Part shown: positions 30,989 through 31,258 of the stretch, one piece after another
Numbering within the stretch: position 1 is the stretch's first letter
Layout: the number at the start of each line of letters is the position of its first letter
Source: Welwitschia mirabilis
Lineage: Eukaryota; Gnetophyta; Gnetopsida; Welwitschiales
Reading direction: 5' to 3'
Assembly: GCA_051453625.1 (NCBI GenBank)
Contig: JBOZIK010000001.1
Coordinates: 129,160,218 to 129,191,475, forward strand
DNA: 31,258 bases
The notes under the pieces: generated by a model
Told to the model about the DNA's origin: nothing
Database searches by the model: none
The model's input: the letters and a program-made list of their open reading frames with translations, nothing else
Position numbers and translations under genes: made by a program

Positions 30989-30996
30989 TATAAAAG
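30989..30996 (+). promoter_or_regulatory. TATA-like box after copia pol
   Basis: TATAAAAG, followed about 100 bases later by an ATG with an open frame. Could be an internal promoter of the frame at 31098, or part of an unrelated element. Confidence 0.4.
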
Positions 30997-31097
30997 CAAA
31001 TGGAGCTCAAACCCTTTTCATTGTTTTCTAGCCTCCTGTCTCTTTTATATCTAGTGATTTTATTAGATTTTTCTTATCTTTAAACTCCTGTCAAGTA

Positions 31098-31258
31098 ATG
31101 ACATTAGCTGATGAATCCTTTAAGAGAAGGACCAAGGATGTTGCAGCTATAAATACTTCTTATTTCTACTAGGGAATATCTAAAGATGCTTTGGAAAAGT
31201 TCTCTAAGAAGTTTGAGAAGAAGCCTGTGTGTCAGGAAAGATTTATTGCTACTTCAGA
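31098..31258 (+). pseudogene. Start of an extra reading frame, one stop, runs off the window
   Basis: From ATG 31098 the frame reads MTLADESFKRRTKDVAA, INTSYFY, a TAG (31170-31172), then GISKDALEKFSKKFEKKPVC and QERFIATS to the edge. It is charged, with no signal peptide. The pattern of a Lys/Glu-rich helix followed by KKPV.ERF resembles starts of uncharacterised plant transposon-associated proteins, but I cannot name a family with confidence. It may be the additional frame of the SIRE-like element or belong to another insertion. Confidence 0.35.

Larger units (their letters stand above)
30710..31258 (+). other. Region after copia pol, no 3' LTR yet
   Basis: No match to 25251-26484 appears, so the 3' LTR lies beyond the window. 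SIRE-type elements often carry extra sequence, sometimes an env-like frame, here. Short GGTCAAC, AGTCGACT and GGTCAATC motifs (30788-30925) recall those in the 5' LTR. Confidence 0.5.

Overview
The window reads as intergenic, repeat-dominated nuclear DNA of a flowering plant. It is AT-rich, holds no intact gene, and consists mostly of decayed LTR retrotransposons of types usual in plants (Ty3/gypsy Athila-like, Ty1/copia SIRE-like) and their solo or nested remains. No species can be named from the sequence. Six runs of N (100, 100, 263, 663, 842 and 680 bases) interrupt it, so several element parts are missing. Layout. (1) 1-1253 is the downstream part of a long terminal repeat of family A, ending in three tandem initiator-Met-tRNA-type primer sites. 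(2) 1254 to about 10000 has no recognisable gag or pol. It holds a CpG-retaining patch (about 3000-4450) with an unrecognised coding-like fragment on the minus strand, several short tandem repeats, a purine-rich tract, and a clean solo LTR of family B (5259-6516) flanked by a perfect 5-bp duplication AAGGT. (3) 10041-11394 is a second family-A LTR (U3 repeats, TATA box, R-U5). It is broken at 11394/24310 and resumes at 24310-24742. (4) The break contains a complete but dead family-B Ty3/gypsy element on the minus strand (11395-24309) with two LTRs, leader, primer-site candidate, gag, protease, RT-RNase H, integrase and purine tract. Its 3' region is duplicated across a 100-N gap. (5) From 25251 to the right edge is a plus-strand Ty1/copia element: 5' LTR, decayed gag-integrase-RT-RNase H (27192-30709), then a TATA box and a further short broken reading frame. 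Its 3' LTR is not in the window. Order of events inferred from nesting: family A is oldest; family B later inserted once into a family-A LTR and once, as the solo LTR, between the two A copies. Coding remains carry many stops and catalytic changes, most of them explicable as C-to-T or G-to-A transitions, as expected of long-methylated plant transposons. The most unusual signal is a short hairpin module (arms such as CTATCAT/ATGATAG or GTCGT/ACGAC around a GGGG-type tetraloop). It recurs in the U3 of all three family-B LTRs and three to four times in the leader, with pairing largely kept while the sequence changes.
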